Of a DNA stretch of 64,000 nt, positions 16,798-25,566 are shown in pieces. Under the pieces are notes generated by a model, which made no database searches, had not been told where the DNA came from, and worked only from the letters and a program-made list of their open reading frames with translations. The stretch spans positions 1,364,001 to 1,428,000 of the forward strand of contig NZ_CP054021.1 in the NCBI RefSeq assembly GCF_005862305.2, read 5' to 3'. The position numbers and the translations under genes are program-made. Source of the stretch: Rhizobium indicum. GTDB taxonomy: Bacteria > Pseudomonadota > Alphaproteobacteria > Rhizobiales > Rhizobiaceae. Every line of letters begins with the position of its first letter. Position 1 is the stretch's first letter.

Positions 16798-18628
16798 TCA
16801 ATTCGCCTCGCCCAGCAGATGAAAGACGAGGCCTTCCTCGCTGTCCTTGGCTGCCGATTTGATGATGGCGATCTCGGCGCTGACGCGGTTGATATCGTCG
16901 ATGACGAGGCATCCCGGCAGTTCGATGACGCCGATCGAGCAGCGCATCAGCGGGAACAATGCTTCGGCGCCGGTGCGGTCGTGACCGAGGATGCGGCCGG
17001 CGGCGCGGTCCTCCTCGGAATAGAAATCCCGCACATCGTCGTGGAAATCGCTGATCAGCCGGTCGAGGATCTCCGTCAGCTCTTCCTTGGTCCAGCCGAC
17101 GACACCGATGAAGAAATCGTCGCCGCCGACATGGCCGAGGAAGTGGCGCTCGGCGAAGAAATAGCGGCGCATCAACGCGGCAAACAGCGAGATCGCGTGG
17201 TCGCCGAGATGGAAGCCATAGGCATCGTTGAACGGCTTGAAATTGTCGAAGTCGCAATAACAGAAGTGGCGGAGCTCATCGCCGTCGCGGCCGGACTGAC
17301 GCATGAAATCGCGGATGGCGCGATTGCCCGGCAGGCCGGTCAGCGGGTTCTGGTCCTGCGCGGTCTTCAGCTGTTTCTCGTTGATGACCTTGATCAGCGA
17401 GGCGGCGGAGACGACGCCGGCATAACGCATATTGTCGGTCAGGATCAGGCAGTTGCTGCCTTCCATATTGGCGAAGATCGCCATCAACTGCGGCGTCGCT
17501 GTCGAGGCCGACGATCGGCGCCATCTCGACGAAATGCGAGATGCTACGCTCATACATTTTGTTCTTTAAGAGATCGCGGCCGAAGGGCTGGTAGATATAT
17601 TCCTTGAGGTGATGCTCGTGGATGATGCCGCGCGGCTCGTCATTGGCGTTGAGGACGGGAAAGAAGGCCTGACGCGGATTGCGGCGGAAGAGTTCGAAGA
17701 CGCTGTCGATGCTGTCGTTCTCATAGACCGTCGGTAGCAGCTCGATCTGCTTGCGGATGAGGATTTCGTCGAGCGACTGGCTGCCCCGCTTGCTCTTGCC
17801 GAGCTCCTGCAGATGCGAGAAGGACGGCGCCAGCTCCGATATATGCGTCGTCGGGCGGGAGATGAACCAGCCCTGGACGAGGTCGACGCCATATTCGCGG
17901 CAGGCGATGAATTCGGCCTCGGTCTCGATGCCTTCGGCGATGACGCGCGTGCCGAGCACATGGGCAATGTTGACGATGCTCTTCAACAGATGGCGCTTGC
18001 GCGGGCTGCGGTCGATCTCGGCGACGAAATGGCGGTCGATCTTGAGATAATCGACGGCATAATCGCAGAGCAGCTTCATCTCGCCGTGACCGACGCCGAA
18101 ATCGTCGATCGCCAGCTTGAAACCGGCCTTACGCAGCCGGGAAACGAGGCCGGAAAATTCCGGCACGCTGGTATTGTCGAAACGCTCGGAGAATTCGAAG
18201 CAGACGGAGGACGGCGGAATATTCGCCTTCCGCAAATGCTGCAGCAGGCTCTCGACCAGGCTTTCGCCGTGCGGGATGAGCCGGACATCGAGGTTGAGGA
18301 ACAGCGTCGAGGTGGAGAAATTCGACAGCGTCGAAAATTTGGCGAGAGCGCGGCTGGCGACCATCTGTTCGAGCTGCAGCAGCTGGCCGGCCTGGTGAGC
18401 CTCGTCGAGGATGTCGACCGGCGTCTCGTAGCCGATGCGATCCTGGCCGCGCATCAGGGATTCGTAGCCGAAGACCGTGCCGGTGCCCGCCTCGACGATC
18501 GGCTGGAAGGCATTCTCGACCACGAGCTTGGCAAGGGTTACGATCTGATCGCTGGCGTAGCGGCGCAGGACATCCGGCGCGACGGTGGCAGCCAAGGACA
18601 CCCCAGTCTTCACGTGGCCGGTCTTCAT
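16798..18628 (-). pseudogene. EAL-CBS-GGDEF protein, frameshifted
   Basis: Two overlapping frames (18628 to 17276 and 17553 to 16798) together make one c-di-GMP protein of about 609 residues. EAL: FQPIVEAGTGTVFGYESLMRG (ESL for EAL), LAIDDFGVGHGEMK, YLKIDRHFV, VIAEGIETEAEF, so the metal-binding residues remain. A CBS pair follows. The C-terminal GGDEF has NPLTGLPGNRA and HVGGDDFF, with aspartate in place of the usual glutamate. The frame breaks at about 17500, inside the second CBS domain, where one extra base (or two missing) separates GLD from ATPQLMAIF. The start at 18628 has GGAG upstream; the ATG at 18673 lacks one. It may be a true mutation or a sequence error. Confidence 0.75.
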
Positions 18629-18786
18629 TGGGGCTGATCTCCACTGTGACTTGTTCTTTTTCGTCCGGAACATGCCGCAGAAGGGTCAATGAACTCTTTC
18701 GCCAATGTGAAAGTTTTATGAAACGCGCAAGGGTCTTGCACGCGCTCCGCGTTTATTCAATTTTTCCAATGCAATCAAACGCTTGT

Positions 18787-19029
18787 TCAGGCGGAGCGAC
18801 GGCGCTCCGCCTCATGATCGGCGAACATGTCGGCGACGCATCTGCCGCCTGACGGAACGCCCTCGTCGTCGAGAACATCGTCCCGGAACTCATTGAGCTT
18901 GCGGGTGGTATCCCAGAGGCGCAGCGCCTCGCGGACGACCTCGCTGCTCGAGGCATAACCGCCATTGTCGACGGCGGCGCGGATGCCCGCTGCCTGTTGC
19001 GGAGAGATGGAAACGGTGACCATCGGCAT
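18787..19029 (-). CDS. ParD/CopG-type ribbon-helix-helix antitoxin, no partner
   Basis: An 80-residue protein starting MPMVTVSISPQQAAGIRAAVDNGGYASSSEVVREALRLWD, the ParD ribbon-helix-helix signature: an N-terminal strand for DNA contact, then a GxYxSxSEVVREALR helix. A ParE toxin normally follows with a short overlap, but only about 110 bp separate this stop from the next gene and no toxin frame is seen. The start at 19029 has GGGAGGAAG before it. It may be a solitary antitoxin or a transcriptional regulator derived from one. Confidence 0.75.
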   Translation of the reverse strand: MPMVTVSISPQQAAGIRAAVDNGGYASSSEVVREALRLWDTTRKLNEFRDDVLDDEGVPSGGRCVADMFADHEAERRRSA

Positions 19030-19192
19030 GAACTTCCTCCCTTTTCTGATCAGGCAGAACCCTGCCTCTGGGGGACGCATGACCATTTTTAGCATTCTCG
19101 GCGATTTCGCCGGTGCCTTGGTGCATTCGCACTCAGACCGTTCGCTTGCGCGGGACCGGCCTGTAACCCGTTAAGTCTAATCCCCTGTCCTA

Positions 19193-19232
19193 GTCTTGTC
19201 AAAAAAGAACGGGTCTTGTCAAAAAAGAACGG
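19193..19232. repeat. Perfect 20-bp tandem duplication
   Basis: GTCTTGTCAAAAAAGAACGG occurs twice in direct succession (19193-19212 and 19213-19232). It ends 15 bp before the stop of the HdeD-like gene, where it could be part of a terminator region on the minus strand. No coding role is seen. Confidence 0.85.
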
Positions 19233-19247
19233 TCAGCGGCATCAGTT

Positions 19248-19796
19248 TCAATTGCGGATGCCGAGGCCGAAGGCGATCAAGGTCGAGCCCTGGACGATGA
19301 GATCGGCGGCCAGGAACAGGCCGAGGATCCACAGGCTGTTCACCGGCCAGCCGAGCGCGATGACGAAACCCGCAAGAGCGGTGATGACACCGCTTGCGAC
19401 GATCCAGCGCCAGCCCTTGACCGGCTTCATGCGCATGCCGACCCAGGTGCGGAAGACGCCGGCGACGACGAGCGCCAGCGACAGAAACAGTGTCAGCGCC
19501 GCCGAAGTCAGGATCGGGTTGATGAAGGCGCAGATGCCGGCAAGCACATAGAGCAGGCCGCTCAGTATCCAGACCAGCACGTGATCCCAGCCGCGCACCT
19601 GGAAGGCATGGACGAGATAGATCACGCCGCCGAACAGCATCAGCATGCCGACATAATAGACCGAGACGACGGTGGCGAGCATCAGATTGCCGAGCGCGAT
19701 CAGACCGCAGACGAGCAGCAGCACGCCGAGGCCGGCAAACCAGATCCATTTCGACTGCAGCGAAGATGTCGGTGTTCCCTCAAAGACATCGGCCAT
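19248..19796 (-). CDS. HdeD-family membrane protein
   Basis: A 182-residue protein with six hydrophobic segments (from WIWFAGLGVLLLVCGLIALGN to WILGLFLAADLIVQGSTLIAF) in the pattern of the HdeD family (DUF308 repeats), inner-membrane proteins linked to acid resistance in E. coli. GMRMKPVKGWRWIV is the typical cytoplasmic loop. The function here is not established. A near-perfect AGGAGGTG lies just upstream of the ATG at 19796. It is divergent from betI; the gap holds the BetI palindrome. Confidence 0.82.
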   Translation of the reverse strand: MADVFEGTPTSSLQSKWIWFAGLGVLLLVCGLIALGNLMLATVVSVYYVGMLMLFGGVIYLVHAFQVRGWDHVLVWILSGLLYVLAGICAFINPILTSAALTLFLSLALVVAGVFRTWVGMRMKPVKGWRWIVASGVITALAGFVIALGWPVNSLWILGLFLAADLIVQGSTLIAFGLGIRN

Positions 19797-19879
19797 GATC
19801 CACCTCCTGAGATTCTGAATATGTTGCAGCAATTTTTCAGGGAAAGACCTGCGCCGGGCCAAATCGAGAAAGATTTTTA

Positions 19880-19899
19880 TTGATTGATCAGTCAATCAA
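19880..19899. promoter_or_regulatory. BetI-type palindromic operator
   Basis: TTGATTGA at 19880-19887 and TCAATCAA at 19892-19899 form a perfect 8-bp inverted repeat around TCAG, resembling the TTGATTG-centred site bound by E. coli BetI. It lies 34 bp before the betI start and 84 bp before the HdeD-like start, so it could control both. Confidence 0.7.
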
Positions 19900-19933
19900 A
19901 AATAGCCTACTGCTGATTTCAAGGAGTGGTCTG

Positions 19934-20575
19934 TTGCCGAAGGTCGGAATGGAGCCGGTGCGCCGCAAGGCGCTTGTCGATGCGGCGCTGCGGGTGATCG
20001 GCGATCACGGCTCGCTCGCCGTCACCATGTCGGACATCGCCCGGCAGGCCGGCGTGTCACCAGCCCTGGCGCACCATTATTTCGGCAGCAAGGAGCAATT
20101 GCTGACCGAGACGATCCGCTCGCTTCTCCGGCAATTGCGCAGCGATACGGTGGCAGCACTCAAGGTCGCCAGGACGCCGCGCGCCCGGCTTTCGGCCGTC
20201 ATCCGCGTCAGCTTCCATGCCGACCAGTTTGCGCCGGAGACGATTGCCGCCTGGCTTGCCTTTTACGCCGAAGCGCAGCGTTCGGAAGAGACGCGGCGCT
20301 TCCTGGTGATCTATGCGCGACGGCTGCGCTCCAATCTGCTGGCCGATCTGAAAGTGCTGCTGCCCGCTGACGCCGCAGAACGCATCGCCGAAGGCGCTGC
20401 GGCGATGATCGACGGGCTCTATATCAGGCAAAGTCTGAAATCGGCGCCGATCGGCATTGAAGCCTCGATCGCGCTGACGGAAGATTATCTGAATGCGCTT
20501 TTGGCCACCGCCTCCCCCTCTCCCCGGAGCGGGAAGGGACGACCACATCGAACCACCCAAGGACAAATGACATGA
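19934..20575 (+). CDS. betI: TetR-family repressor BetI of the choline operon
   Basis: A 213-residue TetR regulator. The HTH (about 10-55) reads [17 protein letters not shown] and [28 protein letters not shown], diagnostic for BetI. BetI represses bet genes until choline binds. The start is a TTG at 19934, with AAGGAG seven bases before it and the MPKVGMEP sequence of homologues; an ATG 54 bp upstream has no ribosome site. The last 20 or so residues ([18 protein letters not shown]) look encoded by an inserted palindromic repeat (20511-20538) and are not family-like. The stop overlaps the betB start (ATGA). Confidence 0.9.
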   Translation: MPKVGMEPVRRKALVDAALRVIGDHGSLAVTMSDIARQAGVSPALAHHYFGSKEQLLTETIRSLLRQLRSDTVAALKVARTPRARLSAVIRVSFHADQFAPETIAAWLAFYAEAQRSEETRRFLVIYARRLRSNLLADLKVLLPADAAERIAEGAAAMIDGLYIRQSLKSAPIGIEASIALTEDYLNALLATASPSPRSGKGRPHRTTQGQMT

Positions 20576-22035
20576 AAGCCCAGCCGAAAGCCTCGCACTT
20601 CATCGATGGCGAATATGTCGAGGATACCGACGGCACCGTCATCGAGAGCCTCTATCCGGCGACCGGCGAGGTGATCGCCCGGCTGTATGCCGCAACGCCC
20701 GCGATCGTCGAACGGGCGATCGCAGCCGCCAAGCGCGCCCAGCCGGAATGGGCGGCGATGAGCCCGATGGCGCGCGGGCGCATTCTGAAGCGGGCGGCCG
20801 ACATCATGCGCGAGAGAAACCGGGCGCTCTCCGAACTCGAGACGCTCGATACCGGCAAGCCGATCCAGGAGACTGTTGTCGCCGATCCGACCTCGGGTGC
20901 GGATGCCTTCGAATTCTTCGGCGGTATCGCGCCGGCCGGTCTCAACGGGTCGCAGATCCCGCTCGGCCAGGATTTTGCCTATACCAAGCGGGTGCCGCTC
21001 GGCGTCTGCGTCGGCATCGGCGCCTGGAACTATCCGCAGCAGATCGCCTGCTGGAAAGCTGCGCCGGCGCTTGTCTGCGGCAATGCCATGGTGTTCAAGC
21101 CGTCGGAGAATACGCCGCTCGGCGCATTGAAGATCGCCGAGATCCTGCATGAGGCGGGACTGCCGAAGGGGCTCTTCAATGTGATCCAGGGCAACCGCGA
21201 CACCGGGCCGCTGCTCGTCAACCATCCCGATGTCGCCAAGGTGTCGCTGACCGGCTCGGTGCCGACCGGGCGCAGGGTGGCGGCGGCTGCTGCCGGCAAC
21301 CTCAAGCACGTGACGATGGAACTCGGCGGCAAGTCGCCGCTGATCGTTTTCGACGATGCCGATCTCGATTCGGCGGTCGGCGGTGCGATGCTCGGCAATT
21401 TCTATTCGACCGGCCAGGTCTGCTCGAACGGCACGCGCGTCTTCGTGCAGAAGACGATCAAGGACGAATTCCTCAAGCGGCTGAAGGTCCGCACCGAGGC
21501 GATGCTGATCGGCGATCCGATGGACGAGGCGACGCAGGTAGGCCCGATGGTCTCCTGGGCGCAGCGCGAGAAGGTGATCTCCTACATCGAGAAGGGCAAG
21601 GCCGAGGGCGCAACACTCATTGCCGGCGGCGGCATTCCGAACAATGTCTCCGGCGAAGGCTATTACGTGCAGCCGACGGTGTTTGCCGATGTCACCGACG
21701 ACATGACCATCGCCCGCGAGGAGATCTTCGGGCCGGTCATGTCAGTGCTCGATTTCGACGCCGAGGACGAGGTGATCGCGCGGGCCAATGCCAGCGAATT
21801 CGGCCTTTCCGGCGGCGTCTTCACCGCCGACCTCACCCGCGCCCACCGCGTCGTCGACCGGCTGGAGGCGGGCACGCTGTGGATCAACACCTACAATCTC
21901 TGCCCGGTGGAAATCCCCTTCGGCGGCTCGAAACAATCCGGCTTCGGCCGCGAGAATTCGCTTGCCGCACTGGAGCATTATTCCGAGCTGAAGACAGTTT
22001 ATGTGGGCATGGGGCCGGTGGTGGCGCCTTATTGA
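20572..22035 (+). CDS. betB: Betaine aldehyde dehydrogenase
   Basis: A 487-residue NAD-dependent aldehyde dehydrogenase, cytosolic, which oxidises betaine aldehyde to glycine betaine, the osmoprotectant. Catalytic glutamate in MELGGKSP (about residue 250) and catalytic cysteine in [12 protein letters not shown] (about 285), with cofactor-binding [11 protein letters not shown] and the proton-relay region [29 protein letters not shown] is the BetB-type substrate-tunnel sequence. The length fits the family. It is translationally coupled to betI by ATGA. No choline sulfatase gene lies between betI and betB, as in some rhizobia. A repeat element separates it from betA. Confidence 0.95.
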   Translation: MKAQPKASHFIDGEYVEDTDGTVIESLYPATGEVIARLYAATPAIVERAIAAAKRAQPEWAAMSPMARGRILKRAADIMRERNRALSELETLDTGKPIQETVVADPTSGADAFEFFGGIAPAGLNGSQIPLGQDFAYTKRVPLGVCVGIGAWNYPQQIACWKAAPALVCGNAMVFKPSENTPLGALKIAEILHEAGLPKGLFNVIQGNRDTGPLLVNHPDVAKVSLTGSVPTGRRVAAAAAGNLKHVTMELGGKSPLIVFDDADLDSAVGGAMLGNFYSTGQVCSNGTRVFVQKTIKDEFLKRLKVRTEAMLIGDPMDEATQVGPMVSWAQREKVISYIEKGKAEGATLIAGGGIPNNVSGEGYYVQPTVFADVTDDMTIAREEIFGPVMSVLDFDAEDEVIARANASEFGLSGGVFTADLTRAHRVVDRLEAGTLWINTYNLCPVEIPFGGSKQSGFGRENSLAALEHYSELKTVYVGMGPVVAPY

Positions 22036-22058
22036 ATTGAAACATATCTGCCCCCTTT

Positions 22059-22225
22059 GCCCCTCACCCTAACGGGGTCGAGCCACTCGTCTCGACCCGT
22101 CCTCCGGACCCCCGCTCGCGGGGAGAGGGGACGTGCCAAACGCGGCGTCGAGATTAGGAAGGCGGTGCGGCATATCCCCTTCTCCCCGCGAGCGGGGAGA
22201 AGGTGCCGGCAGGCGGATGAGGGGC
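22059..22225. repeat. Mosaic palindromic repeat with two GGGGAGAAG-type hairpins
   Basis: The outer arms GCCCCTCA (22059-22066) and TGAGGGGC (22218-22225) bracket hairpins CCCCCGCTCGCGGGGAG near 22110 and CTTCTCCCCG/CGGGGAGAAG at 22179-22202. It is the counterpart of 8100-8261 and sits in the betB-betA spacer, where it could set differential expression. Confidence 0.75.
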
Positions 22226-22280
22226 AGGCTCTGGGAAAACAAGAAGCAGCCGGATGATGGCCGCTCGAGGGAACAAGACT

Positions 22281-23930
22281 ATGCAAGCAGATTTCGTCAT
22301 CATCGGCTCGGGCTCCGCCGGCTCCGCCCTCGCCTACCGCTTGTCGGAAGACGGCAAGAACAGTGTCATCGTCATCGAGGCGGGCGGCAGCGATTTTGGG
22401 CCGTTCATCCAGATGCCGGCAGCGCTTGCCTGGCCGATGAGCATGAAGCGCTATAACTGGGGTTATCTGTCCGAGCCGGAGGCGAACCTCAACAACCGGC
22501 GCATCACCGCGCCGCGCGGCAAGGTGATCGGTGGCTCCTCCTCGATCAACGGCATGGTCTATGTGCGCGGTCATGCCGAGGACTTCAACCGCTGGGAGGA
22601 GCTCGGCGCCAGCGGCTGGGCCTATGCCGACGTGCTTCCCTATTTCAAGCGGATGGAACATTCGCATGGCGGCGAAGAAAGCTGGCGCGGCACCGACGGG
22701 CCACTGCATGTCCAGCGCGGCGGCTTCACCAATCCGCTCTTCCAAGCCTTCGTCGAGGCCGGCAAACAGGCAGGCTTCGAGACGACGGAAGATTATAACG
22801 GCAGCAAGCAGGAAGGCTTCGGCCTGATGGAGCAGACCATCTTCGGCGGCCGCCGCTGGTCTGCCGCCAATGCCTATCTGAAACCGGCGCTGAAGCGGGA
22901 CAATGTCGCGATCATCTACGGCTTTGCGCAGAGGATCGTGATCGAGGACGGACGGGCGACCGGCGTCGAGATCGAACGCAACGGCAGAATAGAGGTGGTG
23001 AAGGCGAACCGCGAGGTGATTGTCTCGGCCTCCTCCTTTAACTCGCCGAAGCTCTTGATGCTGTCGGGCATCGGTCCGGGCCAACATCTGCAGGACATGG
23101 GCATTGCGGTAAAGGCAGATCGGCCGGGCGTCGGCGCCAACCTGCAGGACCATATGGAATTCTATTTCCAGCAGGTGAGTACCAAGCCAGTGTCGCTCTA
23201 TTCCTGGCTGCCGTGGTTCTGGCAGGGGGTGGCGGGCGCGCAGTGGCTGCTCTCGCGCGGCGGGCTCGGCGCCTCCAACCAGTTCGAGGCCTGCGCCTTC
23301 CTGCGCTCGGCACCCGGGCTGAAGCAACCCGATATCCAGTATCACTTCCTGCCGGTGGCAATCAGCTATGACGGCAAGGCGGCGGCGAAAAGCCACGGCT
23401 TCCAGGTTCATGTCGGCTACAACCTGTCGAAATCGCGCGGCAGCGTGAGCTTACGCTCCGCCGACCCCAAAGCCGATCCGGTGCTGCGCTTCAACTATAT
23501 GAGCCATGCCGAAGATTGGGAGAAGTTCCGCCACTGCGTGCGCCTCACCCGCGAGATCTTCGGGCAGAGCGCCTTTAACGACTATCGCGGGCCGGAGATC
23601 CAGCCGGGCGAAGGCGTGCAGAGCGACGAAGAGATCGACGCCTTCCTGCGCGAACATCTGGAAAGCGCCTATCACCCTTGCGGCACCTGCCGGATGGGCG
23701 CCAAGGACGATCCGATGGCGGTGGTCGATCCGCAAACGCGGGTGATCGGCGTCGAGGCCTTGCGCGTCGCCGACAGCTCGATCTTCCCGCACGTCACCTA
23801 CGGCAACCTGAACGGGCCGTCGATCATGACCGGAGAGAAGGCGGCCGACCACATCCTCGGCAAACAGCCGCTGGCGCGCTCGAACCAGGAGCCGTGGGTC
23901 AACCCGCGCTGGGCGGTCAGCGACCGCTGA
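22281..23930 (+). CDS. betA: Choline dehydrogenase
   Basis: A 549-residue GMC-family FAD oxidoreductase, membrane-associated, which oxidises choline to betaine aldehyde, the substrate of BetB. The N-terminal [18 protein letters not shown] is the FAD dinucleotide fold, [14 protein letters not shown] the GMC signature 1, and HPCGTCRMG, with the downstream [15 protein letters not shown], holds the active-site His/Asn region. The ATG at 22281 is preceded by GAGGGAACAAG; the frame extends to 22254. It closes the bet operon. Its last 56 coding bases before the final three codons (23868-23923) are repeated at 24807-24862, on the far side of a toxin-antitoxin cassette. Confidence 0.95.
   Translation: MQADFVIIGSGSAGSALAYRLSEDGKNSVIVIEAGGSDFGPFIQMPAALAWPMSMKRYNWGYLSEPEANLNNRRITAPRGKVIGGSSSINGMVYVRGHAEDFNRWEELGASGWAYADVLPYFKRMEHSHGGEESWRGTDGPLHVQRGGFTNPLFQAFVEAGKQAGFETTEDYNGSKQEGFGLMEQTIFGGRRWSAANAYLKPALKRDNVAIIYGFAQRIVIEDGRATGVEIERNGRIEVVKANREVIVSASSFNSPKLLMLSGIGPGQHLQDMGIAVKADRPGVGANLQDHMEFYFQQVSTKPVSLYSWLPWFWQGVAGAQWLLSRGGLGASNQFEACAFLRSAPGLKQPDIQYHFLPVAISYDGKAAAKSHGFQVHVGYNLSKSRGSVSLRSADPKADPVLRFNYMSHAEDWEKFRHCVRLTREIFGQSAFNDYRGPEIQPGEGVQSDEEIDAFLREHLESAYHPCGTCRMGAKDDPMAVVDPQTRVIGVEALRVADSSIFPHVTYGNLNGPSIMTGEKAADHILGKQPLARSNQEPWVNPRWAVSDR
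23868..23923 (+). repeat. 56-bp direct repeat, copy 1 (inside betA 3' end)
   Basis: Identical over 56 bp to 24807-24862 in the same orientation. It encodes [17 protein letters not shown]; betA then ends DR. Both copies read in the betA frame, and both are followed by a stop within three codons. Confidence 0.95.
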
Positions 23931-23998
23931 GGCGTAGAGAGCTATTGGGCGGCAACTGCCACCGACCGGTAGTCGCTGGTCGTCGGGAATGTCTATCG

Positions 23999-24406
23999 TC
24001 AGAGCGATAGAAATACGGATGCCGGTATCAGAAATCGCTCACTCAGCGCGCGGGCTTGTCGAACATTGATTTGTCGCTTCCCGCTCAAAATCTCAGACAC
24101 GACGGACTGAGCGCCCACTTCCGGCACCTCGGACTGGCCAAGGCTGCGCTCCTCCATGACATAACGCAGCGCATCGGCGCCAGTCACCGGAGGCATTGGG
24201 CGGTTTTGCTCGTCATAGGCCTCAACAAGGTCCGCCATGCGAGAGGCAAGCAACGCCAAAGGATGATCCTCATCGTCGCCCACTTCAGCGAGAATCTCGT
24301 CAAGTTGCTTCACGAGCTGATCATACTCAGCTTCATTGGCCGGCATGGCAAGAAGAGGAGCCACATACGTCCAGTGCTCGCTAACCAGTTTTACAAGTGC
24401 GCTCAT
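23999..24406 (-). CDS. higA: HigA-type antitoxin
   Basis: A 135-residue antitoxin with a C-terminal HTH: YVMEERSLGQSEVPEVGAQSVVSEILSGKRQINVRQARALSERF, which binds DNA and represses the module. The N-terminal half is acidic (EAEYDQLVKQLDEILAEVGDDEDHP) and neutralises the toxin. The start at 24406 lies 4 bp after the higB stop, with GGAAGGG inside the higB end; an ATG at 24445 would overlap higB. It is transcribed after its toxin, the HigBA order, which is the reverse of most TA loci. Confidence 0.88.
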   Translation of the reverse strand: MSALVKLVSEHWTYVAPLLAMPANEAEYDQLVKQLDEILAEVGDDEDHPLALLASRMADLVEAYDEQNRPMPPVTGADALRYVMEERSLGQSEVPEVGAQSVVSEILSGKRQINVRQARALSERFLIPASVFLSL

Positions 24407-24410
24407 CGGC

Positions 24411-24698
24411 CTAACCCTTCCATGCTCCTTTGTCGTACTCGGCATGATCCATAATCCGCTGAATATAGACCTTCCTGAATTTGTAGTGCACCACCGCGAT
24501 CAAGCGCAGCTTGTTGCCGCCAATGTCGAACACGTGATGCTGCCCGACTTTGTCCGTTGCCGGAAACAGTGACTTCATGTCGGCGAAGTCTGTCGGCTCC
24601 GACGACTTCATCAGTCGATACCAAGTATCCAGGGCATTGGCTGTTTGAGGCCATCGGTCTTTCGCCTCCCAGATCTTTTTCTGTGTGATGACGTGCAT
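24411..24698 (-). CDS. higB: HigB-type toxin (mRNA interferase)
   Basis: A 95-residue RelE-superfamily toxin. It starts MHVITQKKIWEAKDRWPQTANALDTWYR and ends HHVFDIGGNKLRLIAVVHYKFRKVYIQRIMDHAEYDKGAW, with the central strand NKLRLIAVVHY and the C-terminal HAEYDKG that carries catalytic residues in HigB. It is expected to cut mRNA at the ribosome until bound by HigA. It is the first gene of the pair, with about 108 bp upstream, before the second betA repeat, to hold the promoter. Confidence 0.9.
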   Translation of the reverse strand: MHVITQKKIWEAKDRWPQTANALDTWYRLMKSSEPTDFADMKSLFPATDKVGQHHVFDIGGNKLRLIAVVHYKFRKVYIQRIMDHAEYDKGAWKG

Positions 24699-24806
24699 AG
24701 ATCCGGAATCATGTATCGCATTTTGCTATGGCTGCAATCTAGCGCAACTATCCGATTATAGCAAGTTGCTATGGACGAGATTGAAGACCGGCGGACGATG
24801 CGCAAA

Positions 24807-24862
24807 CCGCTGGCGCGCTCGAACCAGGAGCCGTGGGTCAACCCGCGCTGGGCGGTCAGCGA
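24807..24862 (+). repeat. 56-bp direct repeat, copy 2 (remnant betA terminus)
   Basis: Exact copy of 23868-23923. It continues GAGAGATAG, so it would end SER-stop rather than DR-stop. The flanking bases on the left side (GCGCAAA) no longer match betA. It is not expressed as a gene by itself. Confidence 0.95.
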
Positions 24863-24869
24863 GAGATAG

Positions 24870-25169
24870 TCAGTGGTAATCTTCTTCGCGCTGGTGACGG
24901 ACGGCGAGGATAATGACGCTCGTTTCACTCATCAGTTTGAAAAGAATGACATATCCGGCTGAACCGAATGGTACGACGAGCTCGCGCAGCAAGGGATCGT
25001 CCGCAGAGGCGCGTCTGGCCATAAGCGGGAAATCCTGAAGTATCATCAGAGCTTTCTGGATGGCGTTGATGGCACGTTCGGCCAAATCCGGATCACGTTC
25101 GATCAGAAAATCGGCGAGCCGGTCCAGATCTTCATAGAAGGTCTGGGTGTACGTTAGCTCGAAGATCAT
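24870..25169 (-). CDS. parE: ParE/RelE-family toxin
   Basis: A 99-residue ParE-like toxin: MIFELTYTQTFYEDLDRLADFLIERDPDLAERAINAIQKALMILQDFP, then ARRASADDPLLRELVVPFGSAGYVILFKLMSETSVIILAVRHQREEDY. The two N-terminal helices and the final VIILAVRHQRE strand are the family hallmark. ParE inhibits DNA gyrase; related RelE proteins cut mRNA, and which applies here is unknown. The start ATG overlaps the antitoxin stop (ATGA). It is distinct from the HigB pair next door. Confidence 0.88.
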   Translation of the reverse strand: MIFELTYTQTFYEDLDRLADFLIERDPDLAERAINAIQKALMILQDFPLMARRASADDPLLRELVVPFGSAGYVILFKLMSETSVIILAVRHQREEDYH

Positions 25170-25447
25170 TTCTGCTGTGCAGCTTTACGGGCTTTCGCCT
25201 TTTCAAGCTTTTTGCGCATCAACTCCTGAATGTCGTCCGTTGTATAAAACACACCGGTCCGCTGCGCGTCAGCCAAGCCAGCCAGACCCCGCGCGATGAA
25301 CTCCGCTTGGGTCCTTCTAAAATCGATCTGGCGGCGAAGAGAGTCCTCTATCAGCGACGACAGGCTCTCGCCTTCTTTCAGAACGCTTTCGGCGGCAGCA
25401 CGCAATTCAGGATCCACGCGAAGGGACGGGAGAGATGCCGTTTTCAT
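25166..25447 (-). CDS. ParD-like ribbon-helix-helix antitoxin
   Basis: A 93-residue antitoxin. The N-terminal MKTASLPSLRVDPELRAAAESVLKEGESLSSLIEDSLRRQIDFRR is a ribbon-helix-helix dimer, and a basic, charged C-terminus (KKLEKAKARKAAQQK) binds the toxin. It precedes the toxin, the standard order, with a 4-bp overlap. The start at 25447 has GAGGAACG upstream; the frame extends to 25531. A perfect 12-bp palindrome at 25463-25474 is the likely autoregulatory operator. Confidence 0.85.
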   Translation of the reverse strand: MKTASLPSLRVDPELRAAAESVLKEGESLSSLIEDSLRRQIDFRRTQAEFIARGLAGLADAQRTGVFYTTDDIQELMRKKLEKAKARKAAQQK

Positions 25448-25462
25448 GACGTTCCTCGTGCG

Positions 25463-25474
25463 TTGCAATTGCAA
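25463..25474. promoter_or_regulatory. 12-bp palindromic operator of the ParDE-like pair
   Basis: TTGCAATTGCAA is its own reverse complement, sits 16 bp before the antitoxin ATG, and is followed by a further TGCAAT. It matches the symmetry expected of an RHH antitoxin site. Confidence 0.6.
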
Positions 25475-25566
25475 TGCAATATGATGGATCATCGTGTTGT
25501 ATTCAACTCCCCTCCACCTGACCCAATTCATATGCGCCGCGGTTGAGAAAATCGGGAGCGATCACA

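Larger units (their letters stand above)
23924..24862. mobile_element. higBA cassette inserted at the 3' end of betA, with duplicated betA terminus
   Basis: The 883 bp between the two 56-bp betA repeats contain only higB and higA. The distal copy would give an alternative betA ending (SER and a TAG stop), so the insertion left an intact reading frame on the gene side. This is the arrangement of a site-specific or homology-driven insertion that carries its own target end. No integrase or transposase is present in the cassette. Confidence 0.55.

Noticed and set aside
22029..23411. 460-codon minus-strand frame under betA
   Set aside because: Antisense shadow of a clear choline dehydrogenase gene.
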